Source: Acidobacteriota bacterium
GTDB taxonomy: Bacteria; Acidobacteriota; Vicinamibacteria; Vicinamibacterales; UBA2999
Assembly: GCA_016184455.1 (NCBI GenBank)
Contig: JACPCS010000087.1
Location: 1 to 32,604 of the forward strand
Length of the DNA: 32,604 bases
Direction of reading: 5' to 3'
The position numbers and the translations under genes were made by a program. This document shows, in pieces, positions 16,791 to 24,258 of the stretch. A model generated the notes under the pieces. The model saw only the letters and a list, made by a program, of their open reading frames with translations. It was not told the origin of the DNA and did not search any database. Each line of letters opens with the position of its first letter. Positions within the stretch are counted from its first letter, which is position 1.

Positions 16791-17921
16791 CGGGAACAGA
16801 CTCTTCGGAATCTTCGCGGCGACGAGCTGCACCTGGTCCACGGCTTCCGCCACCTGGAAGTCGGCCGCCAGGCTCGCGAGTGAAAACGCCTTTGCGGGCG
16901 TGAGCCCCTTCTCGGCCACGAGAAACGACACGGTTTCGAGCACCGCGGTCCGCATGGCGCGATCGAGATCGAGATCAATCCCCATCAGGATGTAGTGCGT
17001 CGGCGTCTCCGCGCGCGGAAGCGCGATCGATTTTCCCTTGTGCACCCGGAAGCGGAAGAGGCCCGTGAGCGACTGCTCCAGCGCGTTGCCGCTCACCTCG
17101 CCGTTCCCCTGTACGCCGTGCGGATCGCCGACGTAGAACAGCGCGCCCCGGTGAAACACCGGCAGATACAGCGTGCTGCCAGCGGTCAGATCCTTTAGGT
17201 CCATGTTGCCGCCGTACGGTCCCGGCGGCGTGGAGCTCTGCACGCCGGCGATCGTCACGCCGGGTTCGCCGACGGCGGGCGCGCGCGGTGCGACCGCCAT
17301 GATCCCCATGAAGGGGGCGAGCGGCACGTGGATGTCGTCGGCGAGAATCGCGACGTCGCGGCCGTTCACGCGGCTGGTGCGAATCACGTGGCGCGTGCCG
17401 GCGGGAATATCGAGCGTCCGATCGCCCGGACGCGTGCCGGGATAATCGGGCCCGAGCACGCCGCTCGCCGGGCCTGTGGTGTTGACGCCCCACGGGACGC
17501 GCGGCGTCAGCTCGAGAATCTGCACTTCCAGCATGTCGCCCGGCTCGGCGCCGGCGATCGCGATCGGGCCGGTCAGGATGTGGGCGCCGCCGCGCCCCTC
17601 ACGGGGCCGTCCCGCGCGCGACGCCCAGAAGTCGCGGACGTCCTGCAGGATCTCGTTCGGACGCACACCGTACGGGCCAAGGAGCGTCTCCGGCGGCTCG
17701 GCCTGCGTGGCGCCGTGGTGAGAGAGTGTGTCAATGCGGACCGTCTGGCCCGGCTGCACGGTGGCGACCGGCGGCCGATCGATGGGAATCCAGCCCCAGA
17801 CGACGGTCTCGGGACGTGATGGGACGACGTGATCGGCGCCGCGGGTCTGCAGGGCGGAGACCGCCGTCGAGGCGGCCGCCACCGCGAACAGCACGAGCGC
17901 GTGTCGGGCGCGGCCTGTCAT
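16782..17921 (-). CDS. Exported acetamidase/formamidase family protein
   Basis: This 379-residue protein belongs to the FmdA/AmdA family, which hydrolyses short amides to ammonia and a carboxylate. Family blocks are ILTGPIAIAGAEPGDMLEVQI (about residue 115), GPYGGNMDLKDL and GDPHGVQGNGEVSG (about residues 240-280), and a C-terminal SLAADFQVAEAVDQVQ. Unlike many members it starts with a signal peptide (HALVLFAVAAASTAVSALQT), so it probably acts in the periplasm. It starts 10 bases after the DUF1326 stop and is likely co-transcribed with it. The pair is bracketed by two heptad-repeat arrays of almost the same units. It ends Lys-Lys-TAG, overlapping the array. Substrate is unknown. Confidence 0.87.
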   Translation of the reverse strand: MTGRARHALVLFAVAAASTAVSALQTRGADHVVPSRPETVVWGWIPIDRPPVATVQPGQTVRIDTLSHHGATQAEPPETLLGPYGVRPNEILQDVRDFWASRAGRPREGRGGAHILTGPIAIAGAEPGDMLEVQILELTPRVPWGVNTTGPASGVLGPDYPGTRPGDRTLDIPAGTRHVIRTSRVNGRDVAILADDIHVPLAPFMGIMAVAPRAPAVGEPGVTIAGVQSSTPPGPYGGNMDLKDLTAGSTLYLPVFHRGALFYVGDPHGVQGNGEVSGNALEQSLTGLFRFRVHKGKSIALPRAETPTHYILMGIDLDLDRAMRTAVLETVSFLVAEKGLTPAKAFSLASLAADFQVAEAVDQVQLVAAKIPKSLFPKK

Positions 17922-17931
17922 TGCCGGGTGC

Positions 17932-18543
17932 CTACGGGCCGACGTACTGGAAGTACCCCGCCGCAGCGTATTTCCCCGAGTGGTCGTAATGCACCTGATC
18001 GTGCGTGACGACGAACCGTGAGGAGCCGAGAAGCGCCGCTTCCTTCACGATGAGCCCTTCGGGCATCACGATGCGCGGGTGGACGGTTTCCTTGGTGACG
18101 GGATTGCGGATGAACTCGGTGGCGAGATCCACCATGCCATCCACCCACACGCGCGCCAGCGGCCCGGAATCGTCGGTGTCGAAGCGCGCGTACCGCGGAC
18201 CGTGCAGCTCGCTGAGCGTCTTGCGGAAGATCGCCCAGGGGCCGCCCGCGTCCCCTTCGAGCAGCGTGCGGAGCGCCGATCGCTCGGCCTCGGTGGCACG
18301 CTCGTCGATCAGGTACACGGCGACGCCGTCGCCTTCGTGAATCGCTTTCGGCCAGTCGGCGTACAAGCCCGCCCAGAGGCCGTCGAGCTTCGTGTCGCCG
18401 TAGACGCCCTGCTCGATCTGCCAGGTCCAGCCGCCCTCGCAGTCGCCGCGCGTCGGCCGCCCGTTCACGTTGCACGGGCAGCCGTAGTCGCAGTTGCACG
18501 CGATGAGCACCTGGCCCTTCATCCGCCATGTGGTCTGCGCCAT
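17932..18543 (-). CDS. DUF1326 domain protein
   Basis: This 203-residue protein has no signal peptide. It opens with WRMKGQVLIACNCDYGCPCNVNGRPTRGDC, a cysteine-rich N-terminus (five cysteines within about 25 residues) characteristic of DUF1326, and continues with GDGVAVYLIDERATEAERSAL and a mixed alpha/beta body ending GYFQYVGP. The family's function is not established; the cysteines suggest metal binding or a thiol role (inference). AGGG lies 4 bases before the ATG. It lies downstream of the MBL-fold gene on the same strand, separated by a heptad hairpin, and 10 bases upstream of the acetamidase, which suggests that DUF1326 and the amidase form the functional pair. Confidence 0.85.
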   Translation of the reverse strand: MAQTTWRMKGQVLIACNCDYGCPCNVNGRPTRGDCEGGWTWQIEQGVYGDTKLDGLWAGLYADWPKAIHEGDGVAVYLIDERATEAERSALRTLLEGDAGGPWAIFRKTLSELHGPRYARFDTDDSGPLARVWVDGMVDLATEFIRNPVTKETVHPRIVMPEGLIVKEAALLGSSRFVVTHDQVHYDHSGKYAAAGYFQYVGP

Positions 18544-18558
18544 ACGTCCCTCAGCCTG

Positions 18559-18651
18559 TAGGTGGTAGCCGGTAGCCGGTAGCCGGTAGCAGGTTCCGGA
18601 TTCGTGGTTCTTGGTTCTTGCTACCGGCTACCAGCTACCGGCTACCAGCTA
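18559..18651. repeat. Heptad-phased inverted repeat between co-directional genes
   Basis: Thirteen 7-base units in one phase: TAGGTGG, TAGCCGG three times, TAGCAGG, TTCCGGA, TTCGTGG, TTCTTGG, TTCTTGC, TACCGGC, TACCAGC, TACCGGC, TACCAGC, then TAG. The halves are complementary and can form a long hairpin between the MBL-fold gene and the DUF1326 gene (both minus). The last bases are the stop codon of the MBL-fold gene. Units match the array at 16699. Confidence 0.85.
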
Positions 18652-20139
18652 GTTCGTCTGGTTCGGCGAGAACCGCGCGATGATCTGTCCCGCCTCCTCC
18701 ATCGTCGTCACCCGCCCGTGGATCGGCACCACCTGCTCGACGTCGAGCTTGAGGCGCTGCACCGTCTCGTACCAGTGAATCAGGTTGGGCAGCGCGTGTG
18801 GCGGCGACGTCAGCGGTGCCGCCGGCGGTGAGAACGAATCGGCCTCGACGAGGATCTTCTCCTTCGGCAGATAGACCATCAGCATCGTCGGGTTGTGCAT
18901 GTTGCCGGGGTAGTGATAGATGGCGAGCGTCTTCGAGCCGTCGGTCATCAGCCGGTACCCCAGCACGCCCTCGAACGCCGGCGTGCGGCCCGACGTGGCG
19001 AGCCGGTCGGGAACGATCGTCCGCGGCGCCGTCCAGAGCGACTGGAAGTACGGGATGTTGTCGCGATGCGTGACGACCGTGGCGCCCTCCGCCGCGTACG
19101 CGCGCAGGCCGCCGATGTGATCGAAGTGGGAATGCGTGTTGATCACGTACCGGATCGGCTTGTTCGGGATGACCGTGCGGACGGCCGCCATCACCTCGAC
19201 CGAGTGCGCCTCCGTCTCCGGCGCCTCCACGACGACGACGTGATCGCGGAACTCGACGGCGACGCTCTGCGCGTACGCCGGAATGAGCCACACGCCCTCG
19301 GCGAGCCGCTCGGGCGTGCCGACGGCCGGCTGCGGCTTGGCGGTCCGGATGTTCGTCGGCACCTCGATCGCGACCGGTGCATTCGGCCGCACGTCGGTGA
19401 CCATCACGTCGAGCAGCGGATAGCCGCCCTCGCGCTGGACGATGCGCGCGGGGAACTTGATGCCGTTGAAGTCGCGATAGTCGCTGAACGCGGCCTCGAT
19501 CGTCGTGTCGCCGAGTACCACGTGGCCGAACCATCCCTCGATGCGCTCGACGAGGTGCTGATCGTTGAGCGTCCCCTCGTAGCGCGCCGCGGGCGTGGTG
19601 AACGACACGATGGTCTTGCGGGCGCCGCGGATCGTCTCTGCCTTCACGGTGGCGTTATGGGCCAGCGCGGCCTTGATGAAGCCCTGCGGCGTGAGCGTGA
19701 TCTGCTCGAGGCGCCCGTCCGCCGTCGGGCGGCGGTCGTCGCGGATGCGCGGCGCCACGGCGTTGCCGCCGACCACGTCCCACGCAAATTGCCCGCTGGC
19801 GACCCAGATCTGGCGCTGTTCGCCGAAGAGCGGCTGGAAGCCGCCCCCGAGCGGCGGGCTCTCGAGCTGCGCGCGCCGGCGGTCGTCGCGCACGGCGGGC
19901 GCGGCAAAGTCGATCGCCATCGTGTAGCCGGGCACGTTGAAGCGCGGCCAGGAGGACGTGCCGTGGTACGCCTGGCCGAAGACGTAGTCGTACCCCCAGC
20001 CGGAGAACTCGAGCGTCTTGAGATTCGCGGCGCCGAGCGCCTTGGCGGCGGCATCGAGCGTGGCGCGCGCATCCTGCGCGCGCCCTCCGACCGACAAGGC
20101 CGTCGCGAGCGCCAGAACGACAACAAATGTCTTCTTCAT
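18649..20139 (-). CDS. Exported MBL-fold metallo-hydrolase 1
   Basis: This 496-residue exported protein has a signal peptide (MKKTFVVVLALATALSVGGRAQ), an N-terminal domain of about 230 residues, and a C-terminal metallo-beta-lactamase fold. The zinc motif THSHFDH is at about 335-341; later ligands are likely in MHNPTMLMVY (about 417), VEADSF (about 436) and VVPIHG (about 475). The N-terminal domain (LEFSGWGYDYVFGQAY, ESPPLGGGFQP) is shared with MBL-fold protein 2 at 27143, so both belong to one uncharacterised subfamily. AGAGG precedes the ATG by 6 bases. The gene follows the cytochrome c gene by 42 bases and is probably in the same transcript. A hydrolase of an ester, lactone or sulfate-like bond is plausible; the substrate is unknown. 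Confidence 0.85.
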   Translation of the reverse strand: MKKTFVVVLALATALSVGGRAQDARATLDAAAKALGAANLKTLEFSGWGYDYVFGQAYHGTSSWPRFNVPGYTMAIDFAAPAVRDDRRRAQLESPPLGGGFQPLFGEQRQIWVASGQFAWDVVGGNAVAPRIRDDRRPTADGRLEQITLTPQGFIKAALAHNATVKAETIRGARKTIVSFTTPAARYEGTLNDQHLVERIEGWFGHVVLGDTTIEAAFSDYRDFNGIKFPARIVQREGGYPLLDVMVTDVRPNAPVAIEVPTNIRTAKPQPAVGTPERLAEGVWLIPAYAQSVAVEFRDHVVVVEAPETEAHSVEVMAAVRTVIPNKPIRYVINTHSHFDHIGGLRAYAAEGATVVTHRDNIPYFQSLWTAPRTIVPDRLATSGRTPAFEGVLGYRLMTDGSKTLAIYHYPGNMHNPTMLMVYLPKEKILVEADSFSPPAAPLTSPPHALPNLIHWYETVQRLKLDVEQVVPIHGRVTTMEEAGQIIARFSPNQTN

Positions 20140-20153
20140 GATGGCCTCTGTCG

Positions 20154-20179
20154 TACGTGGTGTCCGGCTCGAACCGGAC
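20154..20179 (-). repeat. GTCCGG hairpin element, copy A
   Basis: Read on the minus strand, GTCCGG and CCGGAC pair around TTCGAG, followed by ACCACGTA. Fifteen bases (GCCGGACACCACGTA on the minus strand) recur exactly at 32534-32548 on the plus strand, also beside a GTCCGGC hairpin. Copy A lies between the cytochrome c and MBL-fold genes. Confidence 0.7.
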
Positions 20180-20181
20180 CC

Positions 20182-21198
20182 TTATTTCGACCCGACATAC
20201 GCGACGATCGCGATGATGTCGTCCTCGGTCAGCTTGGCGACCACCGGCTGCATGATCGCGCTTTCACGCGTGCCCGCCTGGAAGTCGTAGAGCTGCCGGG
20301 CCAAGTAGCTCGCCTGTCGGTCCGCAATGGGCGGCGTGCCGCCGACACCCTGGAGAGCGGCGCCGTGGCAGGCGGTGCACTGCACGGTCGTGCCCCCGCC
20401 CGTGGTGACCAGCTGCTCGCCGCGCGCGACGCTGCCGACCGGCACGTAGGCGACCATGCCCGAGCGCGGTGCGCGGGCGCGCTCGGTGAAATCAGGATTC
20501 TCGGGCACTTCGAGGATCCGCTTGCCGAGCGGCTCTTTCTCGTTGCCCGGCTGGGGCAGGAAGAGGCCGTTCATCCCCGGCTTGGCCTTCGGCACCATGT
20601 CGGTCTCGACGACCTTGATCCAGGGCCGCCACGTGATCGACGAGAAGTACTCGGCGGCGGCCTGCATCTCCGCCTCGGTCAGGTGCCGGGCGATCTGAAT
20701 CATCTCGTTGGTGTTCGCCTTGCGCGGATCGGCGCTGCGGCGTGTGCCGTCCCTGAACTGCTGAAGCTGCTGAAGGATGTACTCCGCCGGCAGCCCGGCG
20801 ACGGGTGCGTTCTCCGGTTTCCCCTGGCCGTTCGGGTAGTGGCACAGGCTGCAGGCGCGCAGCGTGTCGCGCTCGCGGCCGTGCGCCACGATCTCCGGCA
20901 TCGCCGGATGGTCGCCCGGATACCAATCCGACGGGCCGTAGTCGAAATGGATATCGTACTCGGCGAAGGTGCGCTCGGTATCGGGCAGCTTGTGCATCAC
21001 GTCCTTCGGCCGCGGCGCGCCGAGCCGCGCGCAGTCGAGCGGCTTCGAGTCCTTCGCGCACGGAGGCGCTGCCGGCTCGGTCCCGGGCCCGGTGAATCCG
21101 TACGCCCACGGGGGCGGTCCGCCGGCCACCTGGCCGCTCACGACCGCGGCCGATACACAGAGCAACGCGAGCGTCAGTACACGAACGTGCGTCTTCAT
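20182..21198 (-). CDS. Exported dihaem cytochrome c
   Basis: This 338-residue periplasmic electron-transfer protein has a signal peptide (KTHVRVLTLALLCVSAAVVSGQ) and two CxxCH haem sites, CSLCH at about 116-120 and CTACH at about 274-278, each beginning a cytochrome c domain. Each domain has the typical tail: LPAEYILQQLQQFRDGTRR and ADRQASYLARQLYDFQAGTRE, both followed by an M-containing segment that can give the axial methionine (NEMIQIARHLTEAEM; SAIMQPVVAKLTEDDI). This resembles cytochrome c4/c553-type tandem domains. GGAGG lies 4 bases before the ATG. It is first in a minus-strand group with MBL-fold protein 1, and is divergent from the 'PDLQG-W' gene. Its partner oxidoreductase is not in the window. 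Confidence 0.88.
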   Translation of the reverse strand: MKTHVRVLTLALLCVSAAVVSGQVAGGPPPWAYGFTGPGTEPAAPPCAKDSKPLDCARLGAPRPKDVMHKLPDTERTFAEYDIHFDYGPSDWYPGDHPAMPEIVAHGRERDTLRACSLCHYPNGQGKPENAPVAGLPAEYILQQLQQFRDGTRRSADPRKANTNEMIQIARHLTEAEMQAAAEYFSSITWRPWIKVVETDMVPKAKPGMNGLFLPQPGNEKEPLGKRILEVPENPDFTERARAPRSGMVAYVPVGSVARGEQLVTTGGGTTVQCTACHGAALQGVGGTPPIADRQASYLARQLYDFQAGTRESAIMQPVVAKLTEDDIIAIVAYVGSK

Positions 21199-21238
21199 GG
21201 CGCCTCCGGCCGTCCTTTTTACCACGATTACGCCGAGA

Positions 21239-21244
21239 TAAAAT
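21239..21244 (+). promoter_or_regulatory. -10-like TAAAAT close to the start of the first 'PDLQG-W' gene
   Basis: TAAAAT lies 7 bases before the GTG start at 21252 and no ribosome-binding site is visible between them. This spacing would give a leaderless message. It is a short AT-rich site in GC-rich sequence, but a single hexamer is weak evidence. Confidence 0.35.
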
Positions 21245-21251
21245 CGCGTGC

Positions 21252-21998
21252 GTGAAAACCATCACCGTGGCGGCCGTGCTCGTGCTGTGCAGCGCGGCGG
21301 TCGGCGCTCAAACGACGTACACGCCTCCGCGCACCCCCTTCGGCCACCCGGATCTCCAGGGGATCTGGCAGGTCATGAATACCGCCGCCTGGGATATCCA
21401 GGACCATGGTGCGTCGCTCGGCGTGCCGGCGGGTCGCGGCGTGGTCGAGGGACACGAGATCCCGTATCAGCCCTGGGCGCTCGAGCGGAAACAGCAGAAC
21501 GACGCCAGCCGCGCGACGCTCGATCCGGATCGCCGGTGTCTGCTGTCGGGCGTGCCCCGGATCACCTACATGCCGCACCCGTTCCAGATCGTGCAGCAGG
21601 AAGACAAGATCAACATTCTGTACGAGTACAACCACACGCTGCGCCACATCTACATGAACGGCAATCCGCATCCGGAAGGGCCGATCGAGTGGTGGATGGG
21701 CGACTCCCGCGGCCGCTGGGAAGGCAACACGCTCGTCGTCGACACGATCCACTTCACGCCGGAGACCTGGTTCGACCAGGCGGGCAACTTCCACAGCGAG
21801 CAGCTGCACGTCGTGGAGCGGTTCACGCGCACCGCTCCGGATCACATGCTGTACGAGGTCACGATCGAGGACCCGAAGGTGTTCACCCGGCCGTGGAAGA
21901 TGAGCATGCCGCTGTACCGGCGGGTCGACGCCGACGCCGAGATCCTGGAGTACGAGTGCTACGCGTATCTCCTCGAGGAAACCTGGCCTAATAAGTGA
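21252..21998 (+). CDS. Secreted uncharacterised protein of the 'PDLQG-W' family, copy 1
   Basis: This 248-residue protein has a signal peptide (MKTITVAAVLVLCSAAVGAQ, from a GTG start) followed by TPPRTPFGHPDLQGIWQ, then IPYQPWALERK, a CLLSGVPR segment, EWWMGDSRGRWEGNTLVVDT (about residues 150-170), HVVERFTR and YEVTIEDPKVFTRPW. I recognise this pattern from many soil-bacterial genomes but know no demonstrated function; it looks like a beta-rich periplasmic protein. The conserved Trp/Asp/Arg segments suggest a ligand-binding pocket (inference). It is followed 54 bases later by a paralogue sharing all these blocks. The start is taken as GTG because it places the signal peptide correctly; no ATG occurs before it in frame. 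Confidence 0.8.
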   Translation: MKTITVAAVLVLCSAAVGAQTTYTPPRTPFGHPDLQGIWQVMNTAAWDIQDHGASLGVPAGRGVVEGHEIPYQPWALERKQQNDASRATLDPDRRCLLSGVPRITYMPHPFQIVQQEDKINILYEYNHTLRHIYMNGNPHPEGPIEWWMGDSRGRWEGNTLVVDTIHFTPETWFDQAGNFHSEQLHVVERFTRTAPDHMLYEVTIEDPKVFTRPWKMSMPLYRRVDADAEILEYECYAYLLEETWPNK

Positions 21999-22008
21999 AA
22001 GCATTCTG

Positions 22009-22035
22009 AGGCCCGAGGCCTGCGGCCCTGGGCCT
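22009..22035 (+). terminator. GC-rich hairpin between the two 'PDLQG-W' genes
   Basis: AGGCCC, GA, GGCC, TGC, GGCC, CT, GGGCCT forms a stem of 6 plus 4 pairs with a small internal loop, followed by GTTTGTG. It could attenuate transcription between the two paralogues; the T-run is poor. Confidence 0.45.
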
Positions 22036-22052
22036 GTTTGTGAGGTGTTGTC

Positions 22053-23015
22053 GTGCGAATACGGTTCATGGCGCGGTTGATCCCGCTCATGCTTGTCAGC
22101 GGTGCCCTGGCACCGATCGCCCTCGCGGGACAGGCGACCTACTCGAAGGAGACGCGGAAGGAGCCCGGCGCCCGGTCGTGGCTGGCGCGCAAGGCCGCGC
22201 TCCCGCCGTTTCAGCCGCCGCGGCTCCCCGACGGCACGCCCAATCTGCAGGGACGCTGGGGCGGCAGCTACAGCGGCGACGACATCGAGGAGACGGAGTT
22301 CGTCGACGACACGACGCCGCCGGCCGAGAGCCGCGTCTCGGATCCGCCGGACGGCCGCATTCCGTACCAGCCGTGGGCGCTCGCCGCGCGCAACCGCCAC
22401 CGCGCCACCCTCGCCCGCGGATGGCCGGGCGAGACGGGCGAGCGCCTCTACATGGACCCGCAGACCTTCTGTCTGAAGAACGTCCCGCGCTACGCGCAAC
22501 GCGGCTTCGAGCTCGTGCAGACGCCCGGCTATGTGGTCCAGATGCTGAACTGGGGACACTACCACCGCCGCATTCCGCTCGACCGACGGCCGCGGCCCTC
22601 AGAACGGGCGAAGTTCTGGATGGGCATTCCGCGCGGCCGCTGGGACGGCGACACGCTCGTCGTCGAGTCGACGAACTTCAACGGCAAGATGTGGCTCGAC
22701 AGCGTCGGAAATTTCTTCAGCGAGGACGCGCGCGTCATCGAGCGGTTCCGGCTCGCCGACATCAACACGCTCGACTACGAGGTGACGATCGAGGATCCGT
22801 CGACGTTCACGCGGGCGTGGAAGATCAATGCGCCGCTGCGGCGCGTCGGCACCGGCGGCGCCTGCGCCGAGTGCGGCGCGAATCAGGCCAACGCGGATCC
22901 GTACGCGATCGAATCGTGGGAGCATGCGTGCCACGAAGGCAACGGCCGCCACATCGAGGCGGCCCGGCAGCTCGGCTTCAAGTGGTACCCGGGTGCGAAG
23001 GCGCCCGGGCGCTGA
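22053..23015 (+). CDS. Secreted uncharacterised protein of the 'PDLQG-W' family, copy 2 (longer)
   Basis: This 320-residue protein is paralogous to the preceding gene. It has a signal peptide (MARLIPLMLVSGALAPIALAGQ), then PRLPDGTPNLQGRWGG, IPYQPWALAARNRHRA, FCLKNVPR, KFWMGIPRGRWDGDTLVVES, VIERFRLAD and YEVTIEDPSTFTRAWKIN, in the same order as copy 1. It is longer, with an N-terminal insertion and a C-terminal extension carrying CAECGANQANADP and HACHEGNGRH, that is, extra cysteines and histidines that might bind metal. The chosen start is GTG at 22053 with GAGGTG upstream; ATG at 22068 is possible. The function is unknown. It converges with the first Kelch gene across 32 bases filled by three 9-base repeats. 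Confidence 0.8.
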   Translation: MRIRFMARLIPLMLVSGALAPIALAGQATYSKETRKEPGARSWLARKAALPPFQPPRLPDGTPNLQGRWGGSYSGDDIEETEFVDDTTPPAESRVSDPPDGRIPYQPWALAARNRHRATLARGWPGETGERLYMDPQTFCLKNVPRYAQRGFELVQTPGYVVQMLNWGHYHRRIPLDRRPRPSERAKFWMGIPRGRWDGDTLVVESTNFNGKMWLDSVGNFFSEDARVIERFRLADINTLDYEVTIEDPSTFTRAWKINAPLRRVGTGGACAECGANQANADPYAIESWEHACHEGNGRHIEAARQLGFKWYPGAKAPGR

Positions 23016-23018
23016 GGA

Positions 23019-23045
23019 TTCGTGCTCTTCGTGGACTTCGTGGTT
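23019..23045. repeat. Three tandem 9-base repeats between convergent genes
   Basis: TTCGTGCTC, TTCGTGGAC and TTCGTGGTT fill almost the whole 32-base gap between the second 'PDLQG-W' gene and the Kelch gene. This resembles the heptad arrays at other gene ends but with a 9-base period. Confidence 0.7.
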
Positions 23046-23047
23046 GA

Positions 23048-24115
23048 TTAGTTCGATCCCGCTCCCGCGAGATCGATCACGTCGTGCAGCTGCGTGTGGA
23101 CCTCCATCTTCGGGTCCTGTCCCGCGCCGGCTGCCGCCGTCGTGATCATCCCGCTCACCAGATGGAACCGGCTGCCGACGACGGCGCCCGCCACGCCGTG
23201 GCGGGGCATCGGCATCGGCGGCAGCTTCGTCCAGTTGTTCGCCGCCGCATCGTAGACTTCCACCGCGCGGAAGGCGCCCGCCAGCTCCGGCGTCGACACC
23301 TCGCCGCCGGCGACGTAGATCTTCCCGTTGTACGTGCCCCAGCCGCCGCCGCTCCGCGCGGTCGGCATCTTGGCCTTGAGCCCCGACCACATGTTGGTCG
23401 CCGGGTCGTACTCCTCGACGATGTCGGTGTTGGTAGATACGGTGATGAAGGCGTGCGCGGTACGACCGCCGATCACGTAGATCTTGCCGTTGACGACGCC
23501 GGCGAACGCGTGATTGCGGCCGAGCGCCATCGGCGCGCGGCTCTGCCAGGTATTCGAGACCGGATCGTAGACCTCATTGGTCGTGAGCACGCGTGCGGGG
23601 CCGTTGCCGTTGATGGCCGGTTCCTTCGACCCCTCGACCGTCGTCGCGCCGCCGATGAGGTACATCTTGCCGCCGACTTCGGCCACGACCGCGGATCCGC
23701 GCTTCATCGGGAGCGGCGCGAGCGCCTTCCACGTATCGGCCACCGGGTCGTACTCCCACGCGTTGTCGACCGGCTCCCAGCCGCCGCCGGTAGACGGTGC
23801 GACGAAGCCGCCGAAGACGTAGATCTTCCCCTGATAGCCGACCATCGCCTGGTGGTGTACGGGGCGGGCCATCGGCTTCTTCTTGGTCCAGCGGTCGGTC
23901 GCGGGGTCGTACTCGAAGGCGGCGCCGCGCGCCTTGCCCGCGCCGAAGCCGCCGAGCACGTACAGCTTGCCGCTGACCGACACGCCATACAGTTCCTCAT
24001 CGGGCTCCGGGAACGGCGCAAGCCGCGTCCAGCGCGCCTGCGTGAACGCCGTCGACACGAGCAGTAAGAGAACGACGGACGCCGTGGCGCACACGGCATA
24101 CATTCGGCGGATCAT
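23048..24115 (-). CDS. Exported Kelch-repeat protein 1
   Basis: This 355-residue secreted beta-propeller has a signal peptide (MYAVCATASVVLLLLVSTAFTQA) and about six Kelch blades. Recurrent blade marks are LYVLGGFG, YDPATDRWTKK, IYVFGGFV, YDPVADTWKALAPLP, MYLIGGAT, YDPVSNTWQSRAPM, IYVIGGRT, YDPATNMW, IYVAGGEV and YDAAANNWTKLPPMPMPRHGVAGAV. Such proteins can bind ligands or, like NanM, act on sugars; no catalytic residues can be assigned. AGGAGG with 7-base spacing supports the ATG at 24115. It is divergent from TonB receptor 3 and is paralogous to the two Kelch proteins downstream of that receptor, so all three probably belong to the receptor's locus. Confidence 0.88.
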   Translation of the reverse strand: MIRRMYAVCATASVVLLLLVSTAFTQARWTRLAPFPEPDEELYGVSVSGKLYVLGGFGAGKARGAAFEYDPATDRWTKKKPMARPVHHQAMVGYQGKIYVFGGFVAPSTGGGWEPVDNAWEYDPVADTWKALAPLPMKRGSAVVAEVGGKMYLIGGATTVEGSKEPAINGNGPARVLTTNEVYDPVSNTWQSRAPMALGRNHAFAGVVNGKIYVIGGRTAHAFITVSTNTDIVEEYDPATNMWSGLKAKMPTARSGGGWGTYNGKIYVAGGEVSTPELAGAFRAVEVYDAAANNWTKLPPMPMPRHGVAGAVVGSRFHLVSGMITTAAAGAGQDPKMEVHTQLHDVIDLAGAGSN

Positions 24116-24140
24116 GCGCGACCTCCTGCGGTGGGCGAGC

Positions 24141-24146
24141 ATTACA
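24141..24146 (-). promoter_or_regulatory. -10-like TGTAAT for Kelch gene 1
   Basis: On the minus strand TGTAAT occurs 25 bases before the Kelch start codon, within the 143-base divergent region shared with TonB receptor 3. There is no consensus -35. Confidence 0.3.
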
Positions 24147-24218
24147 CGGATGGTGTGTCCGGTCAACACGCGGGGCCCCCGCCGCGCGGTTATTGCGCGG
24201 TGGGGTGCGAGCACGGGA

Positions 24219-24224
24219 TATAAT
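24219..24224 (+). promoter_or_regulatory. -10 element TATAAT upstream of TonB receptor 3
   Basis: A consensus TATAAT lies 34 bases before the start codon and is followed by CACCTTTTTCCCG and TTCGAGGAGG. The same order of TATAAT, pyrimidine-T run and CGAGG is found in front of TonB receptor 1 (9032-9053). Confidence 0.5.
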
Positions 24225-24258
24225 CGCGCACCTTTTTCCCGCCTTCGAGGAGGATCTC

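Noticed and set aside
16699..18651. CRISPR array
   Set aside because: Units are 7 bases with no spacers and no cas genes nearby.
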